Shown: in pieces, positions 1 through 9,277 of the stretch
Layout of the letters: each line of letters opens with the position of its first letter
How positions within the stretch are numbered: the stretch's first letter is position 1
Assembly (NCBI RefSeq): GCF_011068285.1
Contig: NZ_CP049616.1
Coordinates: 2,522,501 to 2,586,500, forward strand
DNA: 64,000 nucleotides
Source of the DNA: Flagellimonas oceani
GTDB taxonomy: Bacteria > Bacteroidota > Bacteroidia > Flavobacteriales > Flavobacteriaceae
Direction of reading: 5' to 3'
Translations under genes and position numbers: made by a program
Notes under the pieces: generated by a model
What the model was told of the DNA's origin: nothing
Databases searched by the model: none
Seen by the model: the letters and a program-made list of their open reading frames with translations, nothing else

Positions 1-1
1 C

Positions 2-1303
2 CTACCCTTGGGAATCATAACAGACAAGGATATCAGAAAAAAAGTGGCCACGGGATTGCACCCCATAACCGCTTCTGCCCAATCCGTAATGTCTTCGCCC
101 ATCATCACCTACCCCAAAGGACTAACCTTGGCACAATCACAAATGGCCATGATGAAGAGCGATATCAGTCATTTAGTGCTCACAGAGGATGGAACGACGG
201 ACACCAAAGTGGTCGGAATCCTTTCCAAACACGATATCATGGTGGCCGTCGGAAACAATCCCGCTGTACTGTTGCGCGCCATTAAAAGGGCTACCAAAGC
301 CAAGAGATTGCGAGGTATTCGACACGGAATCATGAATTTGCTCCAAGGCTATTTGGAACAGAACATTCCATTGGGGCTTGTTTCCAAAATTATTTCCGAA
401 CTCAATGATGCCTCTACAAAACAGGTGGTAAAAATCGCTTTATCCAAAATGGACAAAGAGCCGCCCGTAAAATTTACCTGGTTGAGCATGGGAAGTCAGG
501 GGCGCGGAGAGCAATTATTGAACACCGACCAGGACAACGCCATTATTTTTGAAGACGTTCCCGAGGAAAATTTGGAAACTACCCGAAACTATTTTCTAAA
601 ATTGAGTGAACGGATTTCCAAAATGCTCAACACCATCGGTTTTGAATACTGCCCGGCCGATATGATGGCATCCAACCCGTCTTGGTGCCATAGTCTAAGT
701 GAATGGAAAAAGGTGACCACCCATTGGATACACAACCCTGGACCCGATGAAATCCTATTATCGTCCATATTTTTCGACTACAATGTTACTTATGGAGATA
801 AGGCCCTTGCCGACGAACTATCACAAAGTATTTTTGATAACGTCCAAGGATATCCACTATTCTTTACCCATTTGGCCAGCGGGGCACTGCAAAACCCATC
901 ACCTTCCGGGTTTTTTAGGGATTTTTTAGTGGAGCAAGATGGTGAACACAAAGATTTCTTCGATTTAAAACTACGCGCTCTAATGCCCATAATCGATGCG
1001 GCACGGGTACTGATTTTGTCACATTCCATTAAATCCATCAACAACACCGCCGAGCGTTATGAAAAGCTCGCAGAACTAGAGCCCAACAACAAGGAACTCT
1101 ATTTGGCTTGTTCCTATGCCAGTAAGGCTTTGCTCAAATTTAGAACAAGACAGGGCCTGCTCCACAACGATTCGGGCCGATACATTGCTTTGGACAAATT
1201 GAACAAGGAAGAAAAAATCAAACTAAAGAGAACCTTTAAGACCGTAAAGGAAATTCAGTCCTTGATCGAGGTAAGGTTCCAAGTAAAAAACCTTTTGCGC
1301 TAA
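2..1303 (+). CDS. CBS-domain DUF294 nucleotidyltransferase-like protein (5' partial)
   Basis: The reading frame is open to the left edge, so the start lies outside the window; the TTG at base 8 is internal. The first ~95 residues are the end of a CBS region (GIITDKDIRKKV, later VVGILSKHDIM). Next comes a DUF294 putative nucleotidyltransferase domain with the GlnD-like signature GSQGRGEQLLNTDQDNAI, whose acidic residues would bind metal, and then a helical DUF294 C-terminal domain. CBS domains usually sense adenylates; the target here is unknown. The stop overlaps the exonuclease start by one base (TAATG), so the two are translationally coupled. This pair often sits beside DUF4212/symporter/acs genes, as here, which suggests a regulatory role in acetate use (inference). 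Confidence 0.85.
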   Translation, partial: LPLGIITDKDIRKKVATGLHPITASAQSVMSSPIITYPKGLTLAQSQMAMMKSDISHLVLTEDGTTDTKVVGILSKHDIMVAVGNNPAVLLRAIKRATKAKRLRGIRHGIMNLLQGYLEQNIPLGLVSKIISELNDASTKQVVKIALSKMDKEPPVKFTWLSMGSQGRGEQLLNTDQDNAIIFEDVPEENLETTRNYFLKLSERISKMLNTIGFEYCPADMMASNPSWCHSLSEWKKVTTHWIHNPGPDEILLSSIFFDYNVTYGDKALADELSQSIFDNVQGYPLFFTHLASGALQNPSPSGFFRDFLVEQDGEHKDFFDLKLRALMPIIDAARVLILSHSIKSINNTAERYEKLAELEPNNKELYLACSYASKALLKFRTRQGLLHNDSGRYIALDKLNKEEKIKLKRTFKTVKEIQSLIEVRFQVKNLLR

Positions 1304-1953
1304 TGTGGCCTTTTTCCAAAAAAAAACCGTTGGAACTTCCCGATTTTTGGTGGGAGTACGAGGCCCATTTCAACGAAAAGCTTCCAGAAGGCGTACACGA
1401 AAATACATTTGTGGTACTGGATACCGAAACCACCGGTTTTAGTTTGACCAAGGACAGAATGCTATGCATCGGCGCCTTGAAACTTTTGGATAACAATATT
1501 GTGGTAAAAGAAAGTTTTGAAGTCTATATCCAACAGGAACATTACGATTCGGAAAGTGCCGAAATACACGGAATCCTTAAGCACAGTAAAAAGAACACCA
1601 TTTCCGAACTTGATGCCCTGAAGCAATTTTTGGTATATGCAAAAAACTACGTGTTGGTTGGGCATCATGTGATGTTCGACGTCAATATGATCAATGCGGC
1701 ACTTAAAAGAAACGGACTTCCTAAACTCAAGAACAAGACGTTGGATACCGAATCGCTCTACATTAGAACCCTTTTGATTTCTTCTGTGGTCCAAAAAAAG
1801 GAAAGGTACTCCTTGGATGACCTAGCCAAAAAATTTAGCATATCAAGAAAAGACAGACATACGGCTCTGGGGGACGCCTTTATTACGGCAATTGCTTTTT
1901 TAAGAACCATTGAAAAACTAAAGCCACAAAAAATGAAGGACCTACTTAGGTAA
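1303..1953 (+). CDS. DEDD-family 3'-5' exonuclease (DnaQ epsilon-like)
   Basis: This 216-residue protein carries the three exonuclease motifs of the DnaQ superfamily: ExoI VVLDTETTGF (acidic D and E), ExoII VLVGHHVMFDVNM, and ExoIII with RHTALGDAFITA, whose H and D fit the DEDDh class. It should be a metal-dependent 3'-5' exonuclease. No polymerase-binding segment is obvious, so it need not be the replicative proofreading subunit. Its ATG overlaps the stop of the DUF294 gene. Association with the acetate module suggests a conserved but unexplained neighbourhood. Confidence 0.88.
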   Translation: MWPFSKKKPLELPDFWWEYEAHFNEKLPEGVHENTFVVLDTETTGFSLTKDRMLCIGALKLLDNNIVVKESFEVYIQQEHYDSESAEIHGILKHSKKNTISELDALKQFLVYAKNYVLVGHHVMFDVNMINAALKRNGLPKLKNKTLDTESLYIRTLLISSVVQKKERYSLDDLAKKFSISRKDRHTALGDAFITAIAFLRTIEKLKPQKMKDLLR

Positions 1954-1964
1954 AGAGGTCCTTC
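1935..1964 (+). terminator. hairpin at the exonuclease 3' end
   Basis: A perfect 9-bp inverted repeat, GAAGGACCT / AGGTCCTTC, encloses the stop codon and is followed by an A/T-rich run. It lies between convergent genes and probably ends the plus-strand transcript. The T tract is weak, so confidence is moderate. Confidence 0.5.
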
Positions 1965-1986
1965 AAAATTTATTGACCAAAAATAA

Positions 1987-3903
1987 TTAAAGACTTTCCT
2001 TCATAATTGATTCCACTACCTCTGGATTCAACAATGTGGAAGTATCACCAAGATTACTGGTATCTTTTGAAGCGATTTTCCTTAAAATTCGCCTCATGAT
2101 CTTACCACTTCGTGTTTTTGGAAGCCCGTCTACAAACTGTATCTTATCCAGCTTGGCGATAGGGCCGATATGTTCGGTTATCAATTGGTTGATTTCCTTT
2201 TTCAGGTTGTCACGATTACGGGTCTCCCCTGTTTCCTTCAAAATAACGTAGCCGTACAATGCATTTCCTTTGATGTCGTGGGGGAATCCAACAATGGCGG
2301 ATTCGGCCACCGCTGGATGCTCGTTGATGGCATCTTCAATCGGAGCAGTTCCCAGATTATGTCCAGATACGATAATGACATCATCAACCCTACCCGTGAT
2401 TCGGTAGTAACCTACCTCATCCCGAAGAGCGCCATCACCTGTAAAATATTTCCCTTCAAAAGCAGAGAAATAGGTGTCTTTATAGCGTTGGTGGTTGCCC
2501 CAAATAGTTCGCGCAATGGATGGCCACGGATACTTGATACAAAGTCTTCCATCGACTTGGTTCCCCTTGATTTCCTTACCATTTTCATCCATGAGCGCAG
2601 GCTGGATACCCGGCATGGGCAAAGTGGCATAGGTCGGTTTTGTAGGTGTTGAAAAAGGAATGGGTGAAATAAGGATTCCACCTGTTTCCGTTTGCCACCA
2701 AGTATCCACAATCGGGCATTTTTTATCGCCCACATGATCGTTGTACCAGTGCCAAGCTTCCTCGTTGATGGGCTCTCCCACGGTTCCCAAAACCTTCAAA
2801 CTGGAAAGGTCGTGATTGACAACATAATCGAGGTTTTCCTTGGCCAAGGCCCTGATCGCGGTGGGAGCGGTATAGAATTGGTTTACCTTGTGCTTCTGAA
2901 CCACATCCCAGAACCTTCCAAAATCGGGATAAGATGGCACTCCTTCGAACATTACCGAAGTAGCCCCATTGGCCAAAGGTCCGTAAACGATGTAGGAGTG
3001 ACCGGTAATCCATCCGATGTCGGCAGTACACCAATACACATCATCTTCGCGGTACTGGAAAACGTTTTTAAATGTGTATGCCGTGTAAACCATATAACCT
3101 CCCGTTGTATGGACCATCCCTTTTGGGCGACCTGTGGAGCCAGAGGTATACAATATGAACAATGGGTCCTCGGCATCCATGAGTTCGGGCACACAATCAG
3201 AATATGCTTTATCCAATAACGGCTGAACCCAAACGTCTCGACCCTCTTTCATTGTGACCTTGCCCCCTGTTCGTTTTGAAACCAAAACACTCTTCACATC
3301 CAGGCAACTTTCCAGGGCTTCATCTACAATGGCCTTAAGGTCGATGACTTTGGCTCCCCGGAACGAACCATCTGAAGTAAGTACAATTTTCGCCCCACAA
3401 TCGTTGATTCTGGTTGACAATGCGGTTGATGAAAATCCTGCAAAAACCACGGAATGAATGGCCCCTATCCGTGCACAGGCCAAAACAGCGATGGCCAAAT
3501 CCGGGATCATGGGCAAATAGATAACTACCCTGTCGCCCTTTTTAACACCTTTTTCCTTTAATACATTGGCATATTTGCATACCCGCTCATGAAGTTGACG
3601 GTAGGTTATGTGCTCTGCTTCCTCATTAGGATCGTTGGGTTCAAAAAGAATGGCGGTCTTATCTCCTCGAATACGAAGATGGCGGTCTATACAATTTTCG
3701 GTAATGTTCAGCTTGGCACCTTTGAACCAACTGATTTCCGGTTTCGTAAAATCCCATTCCAGCACCGAATCCCATTTTTTCCGCCAGAAAAAGTGTTCTT
3801 CAGCGACTTCTTCCCAAAATTCCTCGGGGTTTCTTACGGATTTTCGATACACCTGGAAATATTCCTCCAAATGTTTGATGTGGTAGTTACTCATTGTGTT
3901 CAA
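1987..3903 (-). CDS. acs: acetate--CoA ligase (AMP-forming)
   Basis: This enzyme converts acetate, ATP and CoA to acetyl-CoA, AMP and pyrophosphate in the cytoplasm. At 638 residues it has normal length. Family motifs are present: the P-loop-like YTSGSTGRPKG, the GTVGEPINEEAW segment, DTWWQTETGG in the acetate/adenylate pocket, and the C-terminal TRSGKIMRR with the lysine that is acetylated in Acs regulation. It lies 55 bases downstream of the symporter on the same strand, so DUF4212, symporter and acs probably form one acetate-scavenging operon. Confidence 0.97.
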   Translation of the reverse strand: MNTMSNYHIKHLEEYFQVYRKSVRNPEEFWEEVAEEHFFWRKKWDSVLEWDFTKPEISWFKGAKLNITENCIDRHLRIRGDKTAILFEPNDPNEEAEHITYRQLHERVCKYANVLKEKGVKKGDRVVIYLPMIPDLAIAVLACARIGAIHSVVFAGFSSTALSTRINDCGAKIVLTSDGSFRGAKVIDLKAIVDEALESCLDVKSVLVSKRTGGKVTMKEGRDVWVQPLLDKAYSDCVPELMDAEDPLFILYTSGSTGRPKGMVHTTGGYMVYTAYTFKNVFQYREDDVYWCTADIGWITGHSYIVYGPLANGATSVMFEGVPSYPDFGRFWDVVQKHKVNQFYTAPTAIRALAKENLDYVVNHDLSSLKVLGTVGEPINEEAWHWYNDHVGDKKCPIVDTWWQTETGGILISPIPFSTPTKPTYATLPMPGIQPALMDENGKEIKGNQVDGRLCIKYPWPSIARTIWGNHQRYKDTYFSAFEGKYFTGDGALRDEVGYYRITGRVDDVIIVSGHNLGTAPIEDAINEHPAVAESAIVGFPHDIKGNALYGYVILKETGETRNRDNLKKEINQLITEHIGPIAKLDKIQFVDGLPKTRSGKIMRRILRKIASKDTSNLGDTSTLLNPEVVESIMKESL

Positions 3904-3958
3904 TTAAATTTTAAGCTGCCTTAAAAATACGGAAAAACGGGGCAAAATCACAGTCCGT

Positions 3959-5674
3959 TCAGTGTTCAATTGCCTCACCGGCTCCTGCGGGAATACGAAT
4001 ATTTTCCACAATTTCTTGCACTTCTTCCGGAGGGTCGGCCGTGAATTGATTTACCAGAATGGCCACAATAAAATTGACCAACATCGCAATAGATCCAAAT
4101 CCTTCGGGCGAAACACCGAACCACCAACTTTCCTCAAGTCCGGCAACAGCTCCTTGGCCTCCATCAAAAATGCCAAATTTGAATTTCAACATATAGAAAA
4201 GCATCAGGCAAAGACCTACAATCATTCCCGATATGGCTCCTTTACTGTTCATTTTCTTATAAAAAATCCCCAAAATAATGGCCGGAAAAAACGATGCGGC
4301 AGCCAGCCCAAAGGCCAATGCCACCACCGCAGCCACGAAACCAGGCGGGTTGATTCCGAAGTAACCTGCCACAACGACGGCAACCGCAGCAGAAAGTCTG
4401 GCTACCCAAATCTCTGCTTTTTCGGAAAGGTCAGGTTTAAGTACGTTCTTGATCAAATCGTGCGAAACCGAAGAAGAAATCACCAACAACAATCCCGCTG
4501 CGGTGGACAAGGCAGCCGCCAATCCTCCGGCTGCAATCAAACCAATGACCCAAGCGGGCAAATTGGCTATCTCTGGATTGGCCAATACGGTGATATCTGG
4601 GTCAACAGACAATTCGTTTATTTCGGGATCAGCAACATACTGAATTTTGCCATCGCCATTTTTATCCTCATGGGCAATCAACCCTGTGGTTTCCCAACGG
4701 CTGAACCATTCGGGCATATTGTCGTACTCCTTGCCACTCACGGTTTCAATAAGGTTGGTTCTAGCAAAAACAGCGACTGCTGGTGCCGTGGTGTACAAAA
4801 TGGCAATAAACAACAGGGCCAATCCAGCCGATTTTCTGGCATCACGGACGCGTTTTACCGTAAAAAATCGAACAATCACGTGAGGTAATCCCGCGGTACC
4901 CACCATCAATGCGAGGGTAATGGCAAAGACATCAATGGTACTTTTGGAGCCATCGGTATATGCGGCAAAACCCAGTTCTTCGGACAGACCGTCCAGTTTG
5001 TCCAAAAGATAGGTTCCGGAACCATCGGATAATGTATCCCCAAAACCCAATTGGGGAACTGGATTACCCGTCATCTGGATGGAAATAAATATGGCGGGCA
5101 CCATAAAAGCGAATATCAGCACGCAGTATTGGGCCACTTGGGTATAGGTGATTCCCTTCATCCCTCCAAGAACGGCATAAAACAAAACAATCACCATACC
5201 GATGACAACGCCTGTATTGATATCAACTTCCAAATACCTGGAAAAGACGATACCCACGCCCCGCATTTGTCCTGCCACATAAGTGAACGAAACAATTAGA
5301 GCACAAATAACCGCCACGACCCGAGCAGTTTTGGAATAGTAGCGTTCCCCAATAAAATCGGGCACGGTAAACTTTCCGAACTTTCGAAGGTAAGGTGCCA
5401 ATAACAGCGCCAAAAGCACATAGCCCCCTGTCCATCCCATCAAATATACGGCGCCATCGTATCCTGCAAAGGAAATGATTCCCGCCATGGAGATAAACGA
5501 GGCCGCCGACATCCAATCCGCTGCGGTGGCCATTCCGTTGGCAAATGGGGAGACCCCACCACCAGCTACGTAAAATTCCTTGGTGGAACCGGCTCGGGAC
5601 CAGATGGCAATTCCTATATATAGACCAAAGGACAATGCGACCAATACGTAGGTCCAAATTTGAACATCACTCAT
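3959..5674 (-). CDS. sodium:solute symporter (acetate/monocarboxylate type)
   Basis: A 571-residue SSS-family inner-membrane transporter with about 13 hydrophobic segments and the family features GGxVSPFANGMATAADWMS near the N-terminus and GLAAALSTAAGLLL in the second half. Location between DUF4212 and acs points to sodium-driven acetate or related monocarboxylate uptake, like ActP (inference). A hydrophilic insert at residues ~305-372 is unusual and includes an EF-hand-like loop, DKNGDGKI (residues 337-344). The small DUF4212 gene 20 bases upstream probably encodes an accessory subunit. Confidence 0.92.
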   Translation of the reverse strand: MSDVQIWTYVLVALSFGLYIGIAIWSRAGSTKEFYVAGGGVSPFANGMATAADWMSAASFISMAGIISFAGYDGAVYLMGWTGGYVLLALLLAPYLRKFGKFTVPDFIGERYYSKTARVVAVICALIVSFTYVAGQMRGVGIVFSRYLEVDINTGVVIGMVIVLFYAVLGGMKGITYTQVAQYCVLIFAFMVPAIFISIQMTGNPVPQLGFGDTLSDGSGTYLLDKLDGLSEELGFAAYTDGSKSTIDVFAITLALMVGTAGLPHVIVRFFTVKRVRDARKSAGLALLFIAILYTTAPAVAVFARTNLIETVSGKEYDNMPEWFSRWETTGLIAHEDKNGDGKIQYVADPEINELSVDPDITVLANPEIANLPAWVIGLIAAGGLAAALSTAAGLLLVISSSVSHDLIKNVLKPDLSEKAEIWVARLSAAVAVVVAGYFGINPPGFVAAVVALAFGLAAASFFPAIILGIFYKKMNSKGAISGMIVGLCLMLFYMLKFKFGIFDGGQGAVAGLEESWWFGVSPEGFGSIAMLVNFIVAILVNQFTADPPEEVQEIVENIRIPAGAGEAIEH

Positions 5675-5694
5675 GATAAAGTTTTAATGATTGG

Positions 5695-5958
5695 TTAATC
5701 CTCGTTGTAGCCGTATTTTTTGTCCAACTTGTTCATAAGTCGAACGTAAACAAAAATGAGAATCACAAATACGTAGATAGCTCCCTGCTGGGCAAACCAA
5801 AACCCCAGTTTAAACCCTCCCATACGAATGTTGTCCAATGCATCCTTAAAGAGGATTCCGGCTCCATAGGAGACCAAAAACCAGATGGTCAATAGAATAA
5901 CCAAATACTTTAGGTTTTCCCTCCAATAGGCGGTGGCCTTTTTTTGTTTTTCTGACAT
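5695..5958 (-). CDS. DUF4212 small membrane subunit
   Basis: An 87-residue protein with two predicted membrane helices (~residues 17-35 and 55-73) and charged ends (KKATAYWRENLKY and NKLDKKYGYNED). It matches DUF4212 (putative solute:sodium symporter small subunit), which almost always precedes an SSS transporter, as here with a 20-base gap. It likely assembles with the symporter in the inner membrane. The biochemical role is not established. Confidence 0.9.
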   Translation of the reverse strand: MSEKQKKATAYWRENLKYLVILLTIWFLVSYGAGILFKDALDNIRMGGFKLGFWFAQQGAIYVFVILIFVYVRLMNKLDKKYGYNED

Positions 5959-6041
5959 GGGTTGGTGGTTTGTTTAGTTAATTTGTTTGTGCCATGTCAA
6001 TATATCAATTTAGTTTTAAGATTTATTACTATTGAGGCAAC

Positions 6042-6074
6042 AAAAAAAGGGAATTCACAGAATTCCCTTTCTTT
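6042..6074 (-). terminator. purC operon terminator
   Basis: GGGAATTC / GAATTCCC stem with a 3-base loop, extended by A/T pairs. Read on the minus strand it ends in a run of seven T. It lies just past the purC stop and is a good intrinsic terminator. Confidence 0.8.
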
Positions 6075-6102
6075 TATTGGTCACATAACAAGTGTGCAAT
6101 GG

Positions 6103-7056
6103 TTATTTTGCCAAATATGCGTTTACATTGGATAGAATACGTTCCTGAAGGTTGGAAATATCACTTTTTACAAATTGCTCTCCCGTAATGTTTTCATAAA
6201 GTTCAATATACCGATTGGAAACCGATTCGATGTAGTCATCCGACATCTCGGGAACTGACTGCCCTTCCAAGCCTTGAAAACCATTGGAAATCAACCATTG
6301 CCTTACAAATTCCTTGGAGAGTTGTTTTTGAGGTTCTCCTTTTTCTTGACGCTCTTGGTAACCATCGGCATAAAAATAGCGTGATGAATCCGGGGTGTGG
6401 ATTTCATCAATCAACACAATTTGACCCTCTTTGGTCTTCCCGAATTCGTATTTCGTATCCACCAAAATCAGTCCGCGCTCTGCGGCTATTTCGGTCCCTC
6501 TTTGAAAAAGGGCACGGGTATATTTTTCCAAGACTTCATAATCCTCTTTGGAAACGATGCCCCGCTTCAAAATATCTTCTTTGGAAATATCCTCGTCGTG
6601 ATCCCCTTTTTCTGCTTTGGTGGCCGGTGTGATGATGGGTTCAGGAAATTTATCGTTCTCTTGCATCCCTTCGGGCATGGGCACACTACAAAGCAACCTT
6701 TTACCTGCTTTATATTCGCGGGCAGCGTGACCCGACATATAGCCTCTTATCACCATTTCCACTTTGAAAGGTATACAAGCCTTGCCTACCGCTACGTTGG
6801 GGTCAGGCGTCGCCATTAACCAATTGGGGACAATATCTTCGGTATCCTTCATCATTTTGGTTGCAATCTGGTTCAATATTTGCCCTTTGTAGGGGATTCC
6901 CTTGGGCATAACCACATCAAAGGCAGAAAGGCGGTCTGTGGCCACCATCACCAAAATATCGTTGTCCAAGGTATAAACTTCCCTTACTTTTCCTTTATAA
7001 ACAGATTTTTGCCCAGGAAAGTTAAAATCCGTGGACATCAGTGTATTCATTCCCAT
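6103..7056 (-). CDS. purC: phosphoribosylaminoimidazole-succinocarboxamide synthase
   Basis: PurC (SAICAR synthase) joins CAIR and aspartate with ATP in purine synthesis. The 317-residue protein has the signatures [17 protein letters not shown] and the [16 protein letters not shown] segment, and [11 protein letters not shown] near the middle. It is the longer, eukaryote-like form rather than the ~240-residue E. coli form. Two further in-frame ATGs (residues 3 and 7) are possible starts. It follows phoH by 8 bases and is probably co-transcribed with it; this pairing looks conserved in flavobacteria. Confidence 0.96.
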   Translation of the reverse strand: MGMNTLMSTDFNFPGQKSVYKGKVREVYTLDNDILVMVATDRLSAFDVVMPKGIPYKGQILNQIATKMMKDTEDIVPNWLMATPDPNVAVGKACIPFKVEMVIRGYMSGHAAREYKAGKRLLCSVPMPEGMQENDKFPEPIITPATKAEKGDHDEDISKEDILKRGIVSKEDYEVLEKYTRALFQRGTEIAAERGLILVDTKYEFGKTKEGQIVLIDEIHTPDSSRYFYADGYQERQEKGEPQKQLSKEFVRQWLISNGFQGLEGQSVPEMSDDYIESVSNRYIELYENITGEQFVKSDISNLQERILSNVNAYLAK

Positions 7057-7064
7057 ACTATCTT

Positions 7065-8024
7065 CTAGAATTGATTCTGGTGCTCTATGTTTTTATAGGC
7101 ATCAATCACCTTTTTCACCAATTTGTGTCGTATCACATCTTTATCATCCAAGTAAATGATGCTTATACCTTCCACATTCTTTAAAATAAGCAATGCTTCC
7201 TTAAGCCCTGAGATCACCCTTCTCGGCAAATCAATCTGACCCGGGTCGCCCGTTAATAAAAACTTGGCGTTCTTTCCCATACGGGTCAAGAACATTTTCA
7301 TTTGGGCATGGGTGGTATTCTGGGCCTCGTCCAAAATCACAAAGGCGTTATCCAGTGTACGACCGCGCATAAAGGCCATAGGTGCAATTTGGATGGTACC
7401 GTCCTCGATATATTTTTCCAATTTCTCGGAAGGAATCATATCCCGAAGGGCATCGTACAAAGGTTGCATATACGGATCTAGCTTCTCTTTAAGATCTCCC
7501 GGAAGAAAACCAAGATTTTCCCCTGCTTCCACAGCGGGACGGGTCAAAATAATTCGCCTGACCTGTTTTTCCTTCAAAGCTTTTACAGCTAAGGCCACAC
7601 CGGTATAGGTTTTACCTGTTCCTGCAGGACCAATGGCAAATACCATATCGTCCACTTTACAGGCATCTACCATACGTCTTTGGTTCGCTGTCTGGGCCTT
7701 TATCAACCTACCGCTAACACCGTGTACCAAAACATCACCGCTGCTTTTGGAAGATGTATATTCCTCCTTACTGCTGCTGGTAAGCACCCGCTCGATCATG
7801 TTTTCGTCAAGCTTGTTGTACTTGGCAAATTGACTGGTAAGTTCATCAAAGCGTTTGTCGAACTCTTCCAAAAGTTCTTCATCACCAAATACCTTGATCT
7901 TGTTGCCTCTCGCTACAATTTTTAGCTTTGGAAAATACTTCTTGAGCAACTCGATATTTGAGTTTTGTTGCCCAAAAAATTCCTGAGGACTGATTTCCGT
8001 AAGTTCGATTATTAGTTCGTTCAA
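7065..8024 (-). CDS. phoH: PhoH family ATPase
   Basis: A cytoplasmic PhoH-type P-loop ATPase, linked in other bacteria to RNA metabolism and stress. Motifs: Walker [12 protein letters not shown], Walker [12 protein letters not shown], and [12 protein letters not shown] start it at the TTG that gives [13 protein letters not shown], which matches the usual N-terminus and gives 319 residues. The frame runs another 23 codons upstream to a TTG at 8093, but that stretch (lysine-rich) does not look like PhoH and carries a TAAGTTTG promoter box (8092-8099), so it is more likely leader. It is transcribed with purC. Confidence 0.93.
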   Translation of the reverse strand: MNELIIELTEISPQEFFGQQNSNIELLKKYFPKLKIVARGNKIKVFGDEELLEEFDKRFDELTSQFAKYNKLDENMIERVLTSSSKEEYTSSKSSGDVLVHGVSGRLIKAQTANQRRMVDACKVDDMVFAIGPAGTGKTYTGVALAVKALKEKQVRRIILTRPAVEAGENLGFLPGDLKEKLDPYMQPLYDALRDMIPSEKLEKYIEDGTIQIAPMAFMRGRTLDNAFVILDEAQNTTHAQMKMFLTRMGKNAKFLLTGDPGQIDLPRRVISGLKEALLILKNVEGISIIYLDDKDVIRHKLVKKVIDAYKNIEHQNQF

Positions 8025-8143
8025 AAATTGTGAGGTGTTACAGTTGTTTTTGAAGAATTTAATTCTTTCTTTTTTGACTAATTTTACAAACAAACTTAAC
8101 TAAAAATCAATTTGAACGCGGAAAAACATATCAACAGTATTGT

Positions 8144-8974
8144 ATGCCAATCATAACCCTAACTACCGATTTTGGATACAAGGACCACTTTGTGGGTGCT
8201 GTTAAAGGGGCCATTCTGGGCAACCTTCCCGATATTAGTATTGTTGATATTTCGCACGCCATTAGTCCGTTCAATATTCAAGAGTGCGCGTATATCCTAA
8301 GGAACGCCTATCGTTCGTTCCCTAAGGGAACGGTTCATATTGTTGGGGTGGATTCCGAAATTTCACCCGAAAACGAGCATATCGTGGTACAGGTGGACGG
8401 ACAGTATTTTGTTAGTGCCAACAGCGGTGTTATTTCCTTGATAACTTCCGAGGTTCAACCCGAAAAAGTAGTGGAAATCAATTTGCCCAATGCAGAAGCT
8501 GGTGCCTTTCCCGTGCTCAATATTTTTGTTCAGGTAGCTTGCCATATTGCGCGAGGCGGGAAACTGGAAGTTATAGGCCGACCTTTCCAAAGTTTGAAAG
8601 AGCTACGTGATTTTGAACCACGGATCACCAATGAGGGCAAGACCATCACGGGCAATGTTATTTATATAGACAACTACGGAAACGTGGTCACAAATATTCA
8701 GAAAAGCCTGTTTGAAGCTTACCGAAGCGGACGGGATTTTGAAATTATTGCGAGAACCACCAACATAAGACAGGTACATCAAAGCTATAACGGCATCATC
8801 AATTATAATCTGGAACGGAACCAGCGCAAGGGTCCCGGAGATGCCTTGGCACTGTTCAATTCCGCCGGTTATATAGAACTCGCCATTTATAAAAGCGATC
8901 TGAATTCCGTTGGAGGTGCTTCCTCCCTGCTTGGACTGAATTACAGGGATACCGTAACCATAAATTTCCTCTAA
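8144..8974 (+). CDS. SAM hydroxide adenosyltransferase (DUF62, SAM hydrolase)
   Basis: A 276-residue member of the DUF62 / fluorinase-chlorinase fold. Family features: the N-terminal LTTDFGYKDHFVGAVKG, DISHAISPFNIQECAYIL, HIVGVDSE, and DNYGNVVTNI in the second domain. Members without the halide pocket cleave S-adenosylmethionine to adenosine and methionine with water. That is the likely activity, as flavobacteria rarely halogenate this way. It is divergent from phoH and abuts the next gene with no gap. Confidence 0.9.
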   Translation: MPIITLTTDFGYKDHFVGAVKGAILGNLPDISIVDISHAISPFNIQECAYILRNAYRSFPKGTVHIVGVDSEISPENEHIVVQVDGQYFVSANSGVISLITSEVQPEKVVEINLPNAEAGAFPVLNIFVQVACHIARGGKLEVIGRPFQSLKELRDFEPRITNEGKTITGNVIYIDNYGNVVTNIQKSLFEAYRSGRDFEIIARTTNIRQVHQSYNGIINYNLERNQRKGPGDALALFNSAGYIELAIYKSDLNSVGGASSLLGLNYRDTVTINFL

Positions 8975-9277
8975 ATGTTGATACGCATTGTAAAACTGAC
9001 TTTTAAACCCGAAAATATTGCTAGTTTTGAACGAATCTTTGAAGAATCTAAAAATGGCATCTTGGCTTTTGATGGATGTAATATGATAGAACTGTATCAA
9101 GACATTAATAATTCCAACATTTTTTTCACCTATAGTTTTTGGAATACGGAAGCCCATCTCAACAACTATAGAAAGTCGGATTTCTTTAAAGGGGTTTGGG
9201 GCAATACCAAAAAATTGTTCGCCGATAAACCCGAAGCTTGGAGTGTTCATAAAATTCAATCAACAAACCCATCTTAA
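8975..9277 (+). CDS. ABM-fold putative monooxygenase
   Basis: A 100-residue single-domain protein with the dimeric alpha/beta-barrel pattern of antibiotic-biosynthesis-monooxygenase (ABM) proteins: an N-terminal strand IRIVKLTFKPE, then FERIFEESKNGI, and the typical FFTYSFWNTEAHLNNYRKS. Its ATG follows the stop of the SAM hydrolase immediately, and its stop overlaps the ATG of gldF, so it belongs to the gldFG transcript. The substrate is unknown; quinol oxidation or a non-enzymatic role are both possible. Confidence 0.75.
   Translation: MLIRIVKLTFKPENIASFERIFEESKNGILAFDGCNMIELYQDINNSNIFFTYSFWNTEAHLNNYRKSDFFKGVWGNTKKLFADKPEAWSVHKIQSTNPS

Noticed and set aside
3962..4888. 308-codon plus-strand ORF opposite the symporter gene
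   Set aside because: It is antisense to a clear SSS transporter, its protein is low-complexity in N, Q, H and R, and it has no recognisable motif.
8025..8093. N-terminal extension of PhoH from a TTG at 8093
   Set aside because: The extra 23 residues do not match the family, and the bases hold a TAnnTTTG-like promoter box, so the internal TTG start is better.
8603..9259. 218-codon minus-strand ORF over the SAM hydrolase and ABM-fold genes
   Set aside because: Spans the junction of two good plus-strand genes and has no motif of its own.
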